From Ignavibacteria bacterium (lineage in GTDB: Bacteria > Bacteroidota > Ignavibacteria > OLB7), in assembly GCA_020635205.1 (NCBI GenBank), contig JACKAE010000003.1, forward strand, positions 186,001 through 250,000: 64,000 nucleotides of DNA, written 5' to 3'. Both the position numbers and the translations under genes were made by a program. Under the pieces are notes generated by a model. The model made no database searches. It was not told where the DNA came from and saw only the letters and a program-made list of their open reading frames with translations. Numbering within the stretch: position 1 is the first letter of the stretch; each line of letters begins with the position of its first letter. This document shows, in pieces, positions 51,417 to 61,249 of the stretch.

Positions 51417-51489
51417 AGCGGGAAACGAGACTCGAACTCGCGACCTTCTGCATGGCAAGCAGATGCTCTACCAACTGAGCTATTCCCGC
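51417..51489 (-). tRNA. tRNA-Gly (GCC)
   Basis: GCGGGAATAGCTCAGTTGG at the 5' end (51489), anticodon loop TTGCCAT (anticodon GCC), T-arm GAGTTCGAGTCTC and 3' TTTCCCGC. The 7-bp acceptor stem GCGGGAA pairs with TTCCCGC. The 3' CCA is not encoded. The D-loop, anticodon stem TCTGC/GCAGA and T-loop all close normally. A Bacteroidota-type promoter lies at 51510-51540. Confidence 0.97.
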
Positions 51490-51509
51490 AACGTTCCCTC
51501 AAGGGTCGG

Positions 51510-51540
51510 CAAATGTAATGCAGAAAAAATTACCTTGCAA
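51510..51540 (-). promoter_or_regulatory. Bacteroidota-type promoter of tRNA-Gly
   Basis: On the minus strand TTG (51540-51538), 20 nt, TACATTTG (51517-51510). Spacing and boxes match the consensus. The start should be about 51503, so the tRNA precursor has a short leader. Confidence 0.82.
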
Positions 51541-51615
51541 GATTCGAATATTACAATCTTATTCGCAGTGAACTTTCTTACGAAAACCAGAGTCGATCAC
51601 AACACATCAGAAACT

Positions 51616-52662
51616 ATGGTGAACCGATTTTCCTTGAAGTGCTTCAACACTTCTTTTATTGCTCTCTTGCTCCTCCTTACAGTAGCCCCCCTCAGCTACG
51701 CTCAACAGAATGCCAAATATGCTGGCGAGTTCCTCTCGCTTGGGGTAGGAGCACGTTCATCCGCAATGGGTGGCTCCGGGGTTGCACTCAGCAACGACGT
51801 GACCGCCGGTTATTTTAACCCCGCAAACCTTTACCGTATATCCTACCCGCAAATAGCGATCTTCCACGAATCCCGCTTCTCAGGACTCTTCAACTACGAT
51901 TATCTGGCCGGTGCTCTCCCAATCGACGAGAAGCAGAGCGCAGCGTTAAGTATTATTCGCTTCGGCTATGGTGAGATAAAGGATACGCGCAATGCCCTGA
52001 TTGACCGCAATGGCAACGGAGTGATCGACGAAGATGACCGAGTTGATCCAAACCGGATTACGATTGGGAGTGCTGCCGACTGGGCATTTATCGGCTCATA
52101 TTCCAAAGCAATCAACGAGAAGTTTTCGGTTGGAGGAAACGTCAAGCTGTTGCACCGGGCAATCCTCGACACCTCTGCTTGGGGATTTGGGATTGATATT
52201 GGAGCCAGTTATCAACCGATAGAAGATCTCTCCTTAGGAGCTACCCTGTTTGACGCAACAAAATCTCTTCTGGCTTGGGAAACTGGACACCAAGAATTTA
52301 TCGTCCCCTCCCTCCGGCTTGGTGTAGCCTACGACCTCGCCATCGCCGAAGATCACATGATCCGCCCAACTATTGACGGTATCTATCGATTTGAAGGACG
52401 GAACGAGACAACAACACTCGATGCCGGTATTTTCAGTCTTGACGTAGCCGCTGGCCTCGAATATTCATACAAAGAAAAAGTCTTTGCTCGGGGAGGGATA
52501 TCTGAACTACAACAACTTTCATTGGGAGCTGGCGTAAAGCTCCCGAAACTGAACATTGACTATTCGTTCACGCAAGAGAACAGTGATCTTGAAAACATTG
52601 GAGCCACACACCGAGTCTCCTTAATGCTAACCTTAGAAGAAGAAAAATTTATTCGGAAGTAG
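51616..52662 (+). CDS. PorV/PorQ-like outer membrane protein
   Basis: I chose the ATG at 51616 (MVNRFSLKCFN) because the open frame upstream overlaps tRNA-Gly. About 348 residues: a signal peptide (FIALLLLLTVAPLSYAQQ), then NAKYAGEFLSLGVGARSSAM and GGSGVALSNDVTAGYFNPAN, the start of UPF0164/PorV-type barrels, with later strands such as WGFGIDIGASYQPIEDLSLG. PorV shuttles type IX secretion cargo from the translocon to the cell surface. An insert of EF-hand-like sequence (LIDRNGNGVIDEDDRVD, about residues 124-140) may bind calcium. The next gene encodes a type IX cargo protein, which supports the assignment. Confidence 0.88.
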   Translation: MVNRFSLKCFNTSFIALLLLLTVAPLSYAQQNAKYAGEFLSLGVGARSSAMGGSGVALSNDVTAGYFNPANLYRISYPQIAIFHESRFSGLFNYDYLAGALPIDEKQSAALSIIRFGYGEIKDTRNALIDRNGNGVIDEDDRVDPNRITIGSAADWAFIGSYSKAINEKFSVGGNVKLLHRAILDTSAWGFGIDIGASYQPIEDLSLGATLFDATKSLLAWETGHQEFIVPSLRLGVAYDLAIAEDHMIRPTIDGIYRFEGRNETTTLDAGIFSLDVAAGLEYSYKEKVFARGGISELQQLSLGAGVKLPKLNIDYSFTQENSDLENIGATHRVSLMLTLEEEKFIRK

Positions 52663-52906
52663 AAGAGAGTTTGCTCGAGTTAACGAGGAGCAGCAGCTCT
52701 GCTTTGGCAGATTAGGGAGAGAGCCAGCACAAATTTCCCTAATCTGCTCTCTGGGAAACTTCCCACTAAAATTTCTGATTCTGGCTCATAAACTCTTAGC
52801 TCTTCCTAACTTTAACTTCTTTTTTGTTCCCCCTCTTTTGATACCTTCAAGTTTCTTACTTTGTAAGACTCTTTGACCAATTATCCACGATGACTGAGGG
52901 TTAACA

Positions 52907-55393
52907 ATGATCAATGCTACACCGTTGAAAGTTCTTCAACTGTTTGCGATAGTTGCACTTGTCTCTGTTCTGCCGGATAGGCTTCAATCTCAAGATAGGT
53001 GGAAGCTGCTCGACATGAACCTTGAGAGCGGCTTCGAAACAGATTTGGAGTGGCCCCGCCCCGGAGCCAGAATGTTTTGGCGAGACTCCCTGATTGGCTA
53101 CTACCACACATTCACAGAGAACAACATCGATGGTGGCCTCCACGCCTACTACACAAGTGACGGTGGCAGAACGTGGCAGTTACAGAGCAATCCTGATCCG
53201 ATCCCTCACTACTTTCTCGATCCTAACTTTGCTCACAACCCAGACGGCTTTTTCACAAAAGATGGTGGCAAAAGCTGGAAGAAGTTGACCGCAACCTATA
53301 CCGACACGAACTTCTTTCCCGACCCAGAACTGAAGTACACGATCACGAACTCCATGGCTGGAACACCAAACGATTTTGTAGCTCTCTACAAACTTCACGA
53401 TGCGGTAACGCCTGGTTCGTTAGACTCGGTTCCCTTCGGTCCATATCGGCTGGCCTTCAGTCGGGATTGTGGTGCATCGTGGGTGTTTGTCGACTCACTG
53501 AAATACTTCGGGAAGATTCTCCAAGAGCTTTCAGTCAAGACGAAGTTTGGCAACTTTCAAGCCCCTGCAAACATGACTGACACTACCTCGAATGGATGGT
53601 GGCAACTCTTCTACATGCCGAGTGATTCGATTGCATTAGTCGGAACGAAGGCATACGGAACAGTTGATGGGAATCGTGAGAATCACTTCTATCTGGGTCA
53701 CCTGAACCTGAATACATTTGCGGCACAGTGGTTCAAGCTACCATTTATCGAGCCACTCTTTCCACCACCAGCAGTCCCTCTCGACTTCCAGTATGTGAAC
53801 GACACCACGATATATATTATTCAGTCCGAGTTTGTCGACGTTTTTAACAATCCAGATGACAAGAAGTGGACTGTGTGGAGATCTGCAAACTCTGGTAAGG
53901 ATTGGACATCGGAAAATACACCTGATTGGGTTGACTATCGATCGCTCCGTTTCGTCGGGACGTATCATGGCGTTGCCTCGAACGCAATCACAAATGATGG
54001 GGGACGCACCTGGACTGAGTGGGGTCATCCGTTTGGAACGGATCCACTCTTCTACGCTGTTGACTCGACGCACTATAAACTGGCAAACAGATTTTCTCTC
54101 TTCGCTTCGTCTGGCGACGCTGGCCACCGTTGGTGGCATAATGAAGCTGGAGGTATCCCCCTCTCTGTCTCCGCGTTTGAAGGGAATGTCTTAGTGGGAA
54201 GGAACTATCAGAGCATCATTATAAGCGCGGATTCAGGAGAGTCGTGGCGCGATGTTGGAGCCGAAGGGAAACTCCCTTCCAGCCTGAGTCAGGTTCTCGC
54301 AATTGCACGCCCTGACCCCGGGTTCGATCCTAATCGGATTGTAGGGGTTGCCACCTTCGTTGAGTACGACGCAACATTCCATATAGCGGTCATTGAAAGC
54401 AATGATGGAGGAGAGGTTTGGAGTGTTGGACAGGAACTGCCAGAACTGATTGGCTCGGTTGGCAAGGTAAAACTTCTCTTTACCGGTGATCCAGAAGCAG
54501 AGTTAGGACCAATCACAGGTTTCCTCTACGGTTCGAAGGGACTTTGGGTCAGCGAAAATGGAGGAGTAACTTGGACACTGCAGAACGACCAACACAGCTT
54601 CGAGCAGTTGACAATGCCATCGCCTGAGGCAGGAGTAGCCGTAACATCATCTGGTATCTACACAACTGGTGATGGTGGAAAAACTTGGACGTTAGAAGAT
54701 AGCCGAACCGCTGAACAGAACACTTCGCTCGGCACAACATACATTTCAGGCAACAGCTACGTTGCAATGTTCTCCGACAAGAACGTAGGCTACCAGAACT
54801 GGTCGTATGAAGAGAGAGGGTCTGATGGTTCTACTTGGAGTGCGTTCGATGGAACTGGAGCCACACGTCCAATGAATATTGGAGCCTATTGGGGAGATTC
54901 TGCTAACGTTCACACTGTAGCACGCGCCGGGGTAATTCAACATTCGAGTGATGCAGGGCGTACCTTCTCACTTCGGAATGATTCGGTTGAGACATTTGTG
55001 GGGTTAGCTGGCTACGTAGAGGCGGGACAAGAGTTGGATTACCTCTACGTGGTAGCTCCGGGTAATGAAGCTGGACGATACTTCCTGCACCGCGTGCGCC
55101 CGCTGAGCGTTCCGTTCGATCGCGACCCGGCAATCCAATCTGCTTGGCTTACAACAAATCCTGTCCGAAATGGAGAAGCGATTCTCGGCATGGAATTACG
55201 CCAGCCAACTGAACTTACAATCAAGATGTACGACATGGTTGGGCGGCCCGTCATACAGACCGCACAGTATCTGCGTGGAACTGGTGAACACCAGATTGCC
55301 CTCGACGTCAACGAGGTCGTCAGTGGACGCTACACACTTGAGATTACCACACAGAATGGCGTGGTTCACGTACCACTTGTGGTCGTGAAGTAG
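52907..55393 (+). CDS. Secreted BNR-repeat protein with T9SS type A sorting domain
   Basis: An 828-residue protein with a signal peptide (LKVLQLFAIVALVSVLPDRL, then QSQ). The long middle has repeated beta-propeller blades of the BNR/sialidase-like type, each with SxDGGxTW-like sequence (TSDGGRTWQLQ, FTKDGGKSWKKL, ITNDGGRTWTEWG, TTGDGGKTWTLE). The last 75 residues are a type A sorting domain (TTNPVRNGEAILGMELRQPT through IKMYDMVGRPVIQ to VSGRYTLEITTQNGVV), which is cleaved on export by the type IX system. Similar proteins bind glycans or act as surface structures; no catalytic residues can be named. It follows the PorV-like gene by 244 bp. Confidence 0.92.
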   Translation: MINATPLKVLQLFAIVALVSVLPDRLQSQDRWKLLDMNLESGFETDLEWPRPGARMFWRDSLIGYYHTFTENNIDGGLHAYYTSDGGRTWQLQSNPDPIPHYFLDPNFAHNPDGFFTKDGGKSWKKLTATYTDTNFFPDPELKYTITNSMAGTPNDFVALYKLHDAVTPGSLDSVPFGPYRLAFSRDCGASWVFVDSLKYFGKILQELSVKTKFGNFQAPANMTDTTSNGWWQLFYMPSDSIALVGTKAYGTVDGNRENHFYLGHLNLNTFAAQWFKLPFIEPLFPPPAVPLDFQYVNDTTIYIIQSEFVDVFNNPDDKKWTVWRSANSGKDWTSENTPDWVDYRSLRFVGTYHGVASNAITNDGGRTWTEWGHPFGTDPLFYAVDSTHYKLANRFSLFASSGDAGHRWWHNEAGGIPLSVSAFEGNVLVGRNYQSIIISADSGESWRDVGAEGKLPSSLSQVLAIARPDPGFDPNRIVGVATFVEYDATFHIAVIESNDGGEVWSVGQELPELIGSVGKVKLLFTGDPEAELGPITGFLYGSKGLWVSENGGVTWTLQNDQHSFEQLTMPSPEAGVAVTSSGIYTTGDGGKTWTLEDSRTAEQNTSLGTTYISGNSYVAMFSDKNVGYQNWSYEERGSDGSTWSAFDGTGATRPMNIGAYWGDSANVHTVARAGVIQHSSDAGRTFSLRNDSVETFVGLAGYVEAGQELDYLYVVAPGNEAGRYFLHRVRPLSVPFDRDPAIQSAWLTTNPVRNGEAILGMELRQPTELTIKMYDMVGRPVIQTAQYLRGTGEHQIALDVNEVVSGRYTLEITTQNGVVHVPLVVVK

Positions 55394-55422
55394 TTCTTGC
55401 ATTGAAACGAAAGGATCAATGA

Positions 55423-55454
55423 GGGGAGAACCATCGTAAGTGGTTCTCCCCTTT
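55423..55454 (+). terminator. Hairpin after the T9SS cargo gene
   Basis: GGGGAGAACCA (55423-55433) and TGGTTCTCCCC (55441-55451) form an 11-bp perfect stem with a 7-nt loop, followed by TTT. The T-run is short, so termination may be partial. Confidence 0.7.
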
Positions 55455-55494
55455 CCATATCACATATCTGATGTTGAGTAGGATCGGCTTGACC

Positions 55495-55716
55495 TTATAC
55501 CAAATAATGTTAAGAAAGACGTATATCGTGGTGCAGGGTGGTCTATCCTGAAAAGGGTTTGTCATGCTGAGGTTTTCCGAAGCATCTGGCTGGCTCAGTA
55601 GGGCAACGATTCGCTTCTCCACACTTGCTGCGAGACTCTTCATTCCGCTTCGCTTCATTCAGAGTGACATTCCTGAATTGGCAGATCTACGACTTCGGCA
55701 AGGTTATTTGGTATAA
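55495..55716. repeat. 222-bp inverted-end element with nested 110-bp repeat
   Basis: The ends are TTATACCAAATAATGTT (55495-55511) and, inverted, TTATACCAAATAACCTT (55716-55700), 15 of 17 matches. Inside is copy B of the dispersed 110-bp repeat (55560-55669, minus orientation relative to copy A). The 55394-55829 gap holds this element, the hairpin above and no gene I can support. Confidence 0.65.
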
Positions 55717-55829
55717 TACCTGATTCAATTAGCGAAGAGGTATGCCTCTTTTCTTCGCCCCCAGCCCCTCTCCCGATCCCGAGCGTACATCAAATTCAAT
55801 TGCAATTGTGGAAACAGACCAGACTACTG

Positions 55830-56666
55830 CTACTCACTCGTAGCCAACACACGAACCGCTATCTCAAGTAACTTCCGCAGACGCTCCCTACTTGATGCAG
55901 CCACATCGGTCACTTCTTCATGTGATACACCCCTGCGTCGGGTATCACTTAGAACGTTGGTGATGAGGGAAAGACCGAGTCTCTGCATTCCCCACCTCAT
56001 CCCCTCTTCAACTTCAGTGATTGTGGACATGCCAACAGCGTCTGCCCCCATCCGGCGCAACATCCGAATCTCGGCTGCTGTCTCGTAGTTGGGGCCAGTA
56101 ACTCCAGCGTAGACACCTTCCTCGACCCCAACACCTTCAGAAGAAGCAGCATCTGCGAACTTGTCGAGTAACGTGCTGGTTTGCACAGGAGAACTTGGAG
56201 AGGAGTGGAAATTCTGATAGAGCTGCTGCCCAAAGCTGCGAGACCGATGGCGACCGAGAAGCGCTGGTATATATCCACGGTGGAGCATACAATCACCCTC
56301 AGAGAAACGAGGGTTGAGTCCACCAGCAGCGTTCGTGAGCATAAGTTTGCCTACGCCAAGCAACCCTGCCCACCGAATTAGAGTTGTTAGTTGATCGAGT
56401 GGAATCCCTTCGTATAAGTGGCGGCGACCAAGAGAGAGAAGGATGGGAGTACCATCACAATTCCAGAGAGCGACTATCCCGGGATGTCCTTGAACAGTTT
56501 TTTCATCAGTCGACTCGGTTAACGAAGGGAACGTACCGATAATCTCATACTCACTCTCATCAAATGCTTGACTCATACCTGAGCCAAGAATCAAGAGAAC
56601 CACCTCTTTCTCTTTCCCATCGAGAGCAGACTTTAAAAGGTGCAGGTTAACAGGTGGTGTTGACAT
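55830..56666 (-). CDS. Purine nucleoside phosphorylase
   Basis: A 278-residue enzyme that splits inosine or guanosine with phosphate to the free base and ribose 1-phosphate. It has LGSGMSQAFDES at the start (phosphate loop), SLGRRHLYEG at about 80-90 (phosphate-binding His/Arg), LTNAAGGLNPRFSEGDCM near 115 and GPNYETAAEIRMLRRMGADA near 195 with VGMSTITEVEEGMRWGM, the pattern of the trimeric PNP/MTAP family. GMSTITEVE replaces the common GMSTVPE, which may alter purine preference. It is likely a single-gene unit, about 206 bp beyond the rpoC terminator side. Confidence 0.92.
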   Translation of the reverse strand: MSTPPVNLHLLKSALDGKEKEVVLLILGSGMSQAFDESEYEIIGTFPSLTESTDEKTVQGHPGIVALWNCDGTPILLSLGRRHLYEGIPLDQLTTLIRWAGLLGVGKLMLTNAAGGLNPRFSEGDCMLHRGYIPALLGRHRSRSFGQQLYQNFHSSPSSPVQTSTLLDKFADAASSEGVGVEEGVYAGVTGPNYETAAEIRMLRRMGADAVGMSTITEVEEGMRWGMQRLGLSLITNVLSDTRRRGVSHEEVTDVAASSRERLRKLLEIAVRVLATSE

Positions 56667-56785
56667 ACGTGGCCGATCTTGAGTTCCATTCTAAGGAATA
56701 CCGAATATAAGGGGAAGAGAATATTACCAACTTCACGTGAGGAAATAGATAGACGCCGCCAGTTGGTACATTTGATATAACGAAC

Positions 56786-56828
56786 GAAAACAGAACAGCC
56801 TTCGACCCACAAGGCCGAAGGCTGTTCT
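56786..56828 (-). terminator. Intrinsic terminator of rpoBC
   Basis: AGAACAGCCTTCG (56792-56804) pairs with CGAAGGCTGTTCT (56816-56828), and GTTTTCG follows on the minus strand. It lies about 45 bp beyond the rpoC stop. Confidence 0.85.
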
Positions 56829-56872
56829 CCTACTCTTCCTATTTCGTCAATCGATCATCCCAACCGATGCAA

Positions 56873-59800
56873 TTAGTCGATGAGAATCTTTGCCGCTTTC
56901 GACGGCGTCGTATCGGCTGCATCTTCCTTTGCCTCGTGGGCGTCGATGATGTTATCGTTCTTGCTCGTGACCAGAAGTTCCTTGTACTTCCGAAGTCCAG
57001 TTCCAGCAGGAATTAGACGTCCCATAATCACGTTCTCCTTCAGTCCATACAGGTTATCTACCTTTGCGGCAATCGCTGCATCGGTAAGAACCTTCGTCGT
57101 CTCCTGGAAGGATGCTGCTGAAATGAATGACTCAGTAGTCAACGAAGCCTGCGTAATGCCGAGCAACAACGGCTCACTGGTTGCTGCCTCAGCCGGACGG
57201 GACTTCGCTCCCTCTTTATCTTTCTTCTTCAGCTCGGCATTGGTCTCACGGAGTTTCCGCTTCGAGACAAGCTGCCCAGCCTTGTAGCGACTTCCACCCT
57301 TGTCGGTGACCACGACCTGCGACTTCATCATGGTGTTCTCCTCTTCAAATTCGAAGCGGTCCACCTGATCCCCCTCAAGGAATTTCGTGTCACCTGAGTC
57401 AACAATCCGAACTTTCTGGAGCATCTGGCGAACGATCACCTCGATATGCTTGTCGTTGATCGGCACACCCTGCAGGCGGTAGACCTCCTGAATCTCGTTG
57501 ACGATATACTCCTGAACGGTGTTAACACCCTTGATTCGGAGAATATCGTGCGGATCGATTGGTCCGTCAGAAAGACGTTCGCCGGAGCGGACGTAGTCCC
57601 CTTCCTGAACAAGAACGTGCTTACCAAAGCTGATCGAGTACTCCATCCGCGTCCGCTCGTCGAGCGAAGTCACAACTAAAATTCGGTTGCCACGCTTCGG
57701 CTTGTCGAACGAAACGGTTCCCTCAATATCAGTGACAACGGCTGGTTGCTGCGGCGAGCGAGCCTCGAACAGCTCGGTAACGCGAGGCAGACCACCCGTA
57801 ATGTCGCTCGTCTTTCCAACTTCGCGAGGAATCTTCGCCATTGGTGTACCAGGGCGAACATATTCCCCTTCGTCCACGTTGATGTGGGCGCGTGTCGGAA
57901 TAATGTACTGCTGAATCGGAACGCCCTCCTCGTTGAGGATCTCGATAGCTGGCTGCTTCGTTCTATCCTTCGTCTCGATAGTCACTTTCGTGATGTGTCC
58001 TGTCTGCTCGTCCGGCTCGTCCCGGTAAGTCTGATTCGGAATCAGATCCTTATAGCGAACCGTTCCCTCCTTATCGGTGATAATCACGTTGTTGTACGGA
58101 TCCCATTCGTAGAGGATTGTTCCCTTCTTCGCCTGATCTCCTTCCTTAACGTGAAGCACCGAACCGTAGGCAACATCGTACTTGCTAACGGTACGGTTGT
58201 CTGCATCGCGAATCTCCAACATGCCGGCACGCCCTACAACAATGCGAGCACTCGACTCCAACCCAGTATCTGGATCGACATCTACTCGTTCGATATGGCG
58301 GATACCCTCGTAGTGAATCTTACCCTCACTCTTTGCCTGCACAGTGCTCTGCGCGGCAACCAGAGAGGCCGTACCACCGGTGTGGAAGGTACGGAGCGTA
58401 AGCTGCGTTCCCGGCTCACCGATTGACTGTGCGGCAATGATACCAACAGCTTCACCGACGTTTGAAAGGTTTCCGGTAGTCATGTTCGTGCCGTAGCACT
58501 GTGCGCAAATACCGCGAGGAGTTTCGCACGTCAATACCGAGCGAATCTTCACCATCTCAATTGGCGTCTCAGAGATTTCCTGAGCCTCATCCTTGCCAAT
58601 CATCTGGCCAGCTTTTACAATCACTTCATCTGTCAAAGGATTGACTACATCTTCCAGCGCAACACGCCCCAGCACGCGCTCGTGTAAGTGCTCCTTGACG
58701 TTCTCCCCTTCTTTCAGGGCACGCATTTCAAGACCACGAATAGTACCACAGTCGTGGTGGTTGATGATCGAATCCTGCGCAACGTCGATAAGACGACGAG
58801 TTAGGTATCCAGCATCAGCAGTCTTCAACGCCGTATCAGCCAGACCTTTACGAGCACCGTGCGTGGAGATAAAGTACTCGAGAATCGAAAGTCCTTCCTT
58901 AAAGTTTGAAGTAATCGGGTTCTCGATCAACTCGCCAACACCACCAGAGAGAGACTTCTGTGGCTTGGCCATCAGTCCACGAATACCTCCAAGCTGCTTG
59001 ATCTGCTCTGTAGATCCACGAGCCTTTGAGTCGAGCATCATCCAGAACGTGTTGAACCCATCTTTGTCTTCTTTCAGGTCAACCTGCAAGTGCTGTGAGA
59101 TTCGGTTCGTAGCGTTCGACCATACGTCGATAACCTTGTTGTATCGTTCACCGTTGGTGATAACACCTTCGAGATAGTACTGTTGTAGCTTATCGACTTC
59201 GGCTTGTGCCCGTGCAATAATATCATCCTTCTCACCCGGCACAATAACGTCCGAGATCGACACGGAAAGTCCTCCAGCCGTAGCGTAGGTGAACCCCATG
59301 TCTTTCAATCGATCGAGGAAACGGATTGTCTTCAGCGACTTCGCTTTGCGGAAGCACTCGGAGATCAGCTTCGTCATCTCCTTCTTTGTCAGAAGTCTGT
59401 CGATATATCCCAACTCTTCCGGCACAAGCTGGTTGAAGAGAACGCGGCCAACAGATGTCTCGATGATTTCACCCTTGATTCGCACCTTAATCCGAGCTTG
59501 AAGGTGAACTGCCTTCGTGTTCAAGGCAACAATCACTTCTTCCGGCGAGGAGAAGAGCTTTCCCTCACCCTTCGCACCAGGGAAGATCTTCGTCACATAG
59601 TAACAACCGAGAACCATGTCCTGCGAAGGGACAGCAATCGGGTCACCACTCTGAGCGGAGATAATGTTGTGCGAGGAGAGCATCAGAAGCATCGCCTCGA
59701 GCTGCGCGTCGTAGCTGAGTGGTACGTGAACAGCCATCTGGTCACCGTCGAAGTCAGCGTTGAACGCCGTACAGACCAACGGGTGAAGGTGGATAGCTTT

Positions 59801-61171
59801 ACCCTCAACCAAACGGGGCTGGAAGGCTTGAATTCCAAGTCGGTGAAGTGTTGGCGCACGGTTTAACATCACTGGATGTCCGTCGATCACTGTCTCGAGA
59901 ATATCCCACACTTCATTGGTCTTTCTCTCAACAACCTTCTTCGCCGACTTCACCGTTTTTACGTGTCCACGTTCAATCAGCTTCCGGATAATAAATGGCT
60001 TAAATAGCTCAACGGCCATATCCTTCGGCAGACCACACTCGTGCAAACGCATCTCCGGACCAACTACGATTACCGAACGTCCAGAATAATCAACGCGCTT
60101 TCCGAGAAGGTTTTGGCGGAACCGTCCCTGTTTCCCCTTCAGAATATCTGAAAGTGATTTTAGCGCACGTGACGAGTCAGCCCGGGCTGATGAACCTCTC
60201 CGCGAGTTATCGAAGAGAGCATCTACCGCTTCCTGAAGCATACGCTTCTCGTTGCGGAGAATCACCTCTGGAGCCTCGATATCCATCAATCGCTTCAGAC
60301 GGTTGTTGCGAATAATCACGCGACGATAGAGGTCGTTCAAGTCAGACGTAGCAAAGCGTCCACCCTCAAGTGGAACAAGAGGGCGAAGCTCTGGTGGAAT
60401 TACTGGAATCACATCCAGCACCATCCACTCCGCTAAGTTTGGCTCCACATCAGTGTCTGGCTTTTTGCGAAAAGCATTGACAACGCGAAGTCGCTTCAGT
60501 GCTTCCTGGCGCTTCTGCTGTGAGGTCTCAGTCTTCGAACGCTCACGTAGCTCTACAGCCAACGAATCGGGATCAACCCGCTTCAAAATCTCCTTAACAG
60601 CCTCACCACCAATCAGCGCGATGAACTTCTTCTGATCCTCATCGTCGAGTTCGTCGTTTGTTGGTGGAAGCGAAGCCATGATGTCCAAATACTGCTCCTC
60701 GGTCAACAAGTCCATCGTCTGCAAACCGGTCTCACCCGGCTGCACAACAACGTACGACTCGTAGTAGACAATCCGCTCCACATCTTTTGTCGGCAAACCG
60801 AGAACGGCCCCGATTTTCGATGGCAACGATTTCAAGTACCAGATATGAACAACCGGAACGGCGAGGGCGATGTGCCCCATTCGTTCCCGGCGAACCGCTT
60901 TTTGCGTCACTTCAACGCCGCAGCGGTCGCAGATAATTCCTTTGTATCGGATTCGTTTGTACTTGCCGCAATGGCATTCCCAATCGCGTACTGGTCCAAA
61001 AATCTTCTCGCAGAAGAGTCCATCCTTTTCTGGACGGAAGGACCGATAGTTGATCGTCTCCGGCTTGGTCACCTCACCATGCGAACGATTCAGAATATCG
61101 TCCGACGAAGCGAGCTTGATCATGATCCGCCGAAAGTTCTGCCCGACAATCTGGTTGGGTTGTGTGTACAC
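56873..61171 (-). CDS. rpoC: RNA polymerase subunit beta-prime
   Basis: A 1432-residue subunit. The N-terminal zinc site has CHCGKYKRIRYKGIICDRCG (about residues 67-86). The catalytic Mg-binding triad is NADFDGDQMAVH (near 460). A second zinc site has CETPRGICAQCYG. Later parts include the bridge helix and trigger loop region (IIAAQSIGEPGTQLTLRTFH) and a C-terminal dimer/omega-binding end. Length is normal for Bacteroidota. The 78-bp gap after rpoB suggests cotranscription, ending at the terminator near 56800. Confidence 0.98.
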   Translation of the reverse strand: MYTQPNQIVGQNFRRIMIKLASSDDILNRSHGEVTKPETINYRSFRPEKDGLFCEKIFGPVRDWECHCGKYKRIRYKGIICDRCGVEVTQKAVRRERMGHIALAVPVVHIWYLKSLPSKIGAVLGLPTKDVERIVYYESYVVVQPGETGLQTMDLLTEEQYLDIMASLPPTNDELDDEDQKKFIALIGGEAVKEILKRVDPDSLAVELRERSKTETSQQKRQEALKRLRVVNAFRKKPDTDVEPNLAEWMVLDVIPVIPPELRPLVPLEGGRFATSDLNDLYRRVIIRNNRLKRLMDIEAPEVILRNEKRMLQEAVDALFDNSRRGSSARADSSRALKSLSDILKGKQGRFRQNLLGKRVDYSGRSVIVVGPEMRLHECGLPKDMAVELFKPFIIRKLIERGHVKTVKSAKKVVERKTNEVWDILETVIDGHPVMLNRAPTLHRLGIQAFQPRLVEGKAIHLHPLVCTAFNADFDGDQMAVHVPLSYDAQLEAMLLMLSSHNIISAQSGDPIAVPSQDMVLGCYYVTKIFPGAKGEGKLFSSPEEVIVALNTKAVHLQARIKVRIKGEIIETSVGRVLFNQLVPEELGYIDRLLTKKEMTKLISECFRKAKSLKTIRFLDRLKDMGFTYATAGGLSVSISDVIVPGEKDDIIARAQAEVDKLQQYYLEGVITNGERYNKVIDVWSNATNRISQHLQVDLKEDKDGFNTFWMMLDSKARGSTEQIKQLGGIRGLMAKPQKSLSGGVGELIENPITSNFKEGLSILEYFISTHGARKGLADTALKTADAGYLTRRLIDVAQDSIINHHDCGTIRGLEMRALKEGENVKEHLHERVLGRVALEDVVNPLTDEVIVKAGQMIGKDEAQEISETPIEMVKIRSVLTCETPRGICAQCYGTNMTTGNLSNVGEAVGIIAAQSIGEPGTQLTLRTFHTGGTASLVAAQSTVQAKSEGKIHYEGIRHIERVDVDPDTGLESSARIVVGRAGMLEIRDADNRTVSKYDVAYGSVLHVKEGDQAKKGTILYEWDPYNNVIITDKEGTVRYKDLIPNQTYRDEPDEQTGHITKVTIETKDRTKQPAIEILNEEGVPIQQYIIPTRAHINVDEGEYVRPGTPMAKIPREVGKTSDITGGLPRVTELFEARSPQQPAVVTDIEGTVSFDKPKRGNRILVVTSLDERTRMEYSISFGKHVLVQEGDYVRSGERLSDGPIDPHDILRIKGVNTVQEYIVNEIQEVYRLQGVPINDKHIEVIVRQMLQKVRIVDSGDTKFLEGDQVDRFEFEEENTMMKSQVVVTDKGGSRYKAGQLVSKRKLRETNAELKKKDKEGAKSRPAEAATSEPLLLGITQASLTTESFISAASFQETTKVLTDAAIAAKVDNLYGLKENVIMGRLIPAGTGLRKYKELLVTSKNDNIIDAHEAKEDAADTTPSKAAKILID

Positions 61172-61249
61172 GGCGATCCCTCTATGTTGATGTTCTTGAA
61201 TTTACTTACGACAACTTCACCTTGAGCGGCACTCCGCTTCCTTCTTCGA

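Noticed and set aside
51463..51615. Start of the PorV-like gene within tRNA-Gly
   Set aside because: The frame is open by chance across the tRNA; the ATG at 51616 precedes a proper signal peptide.
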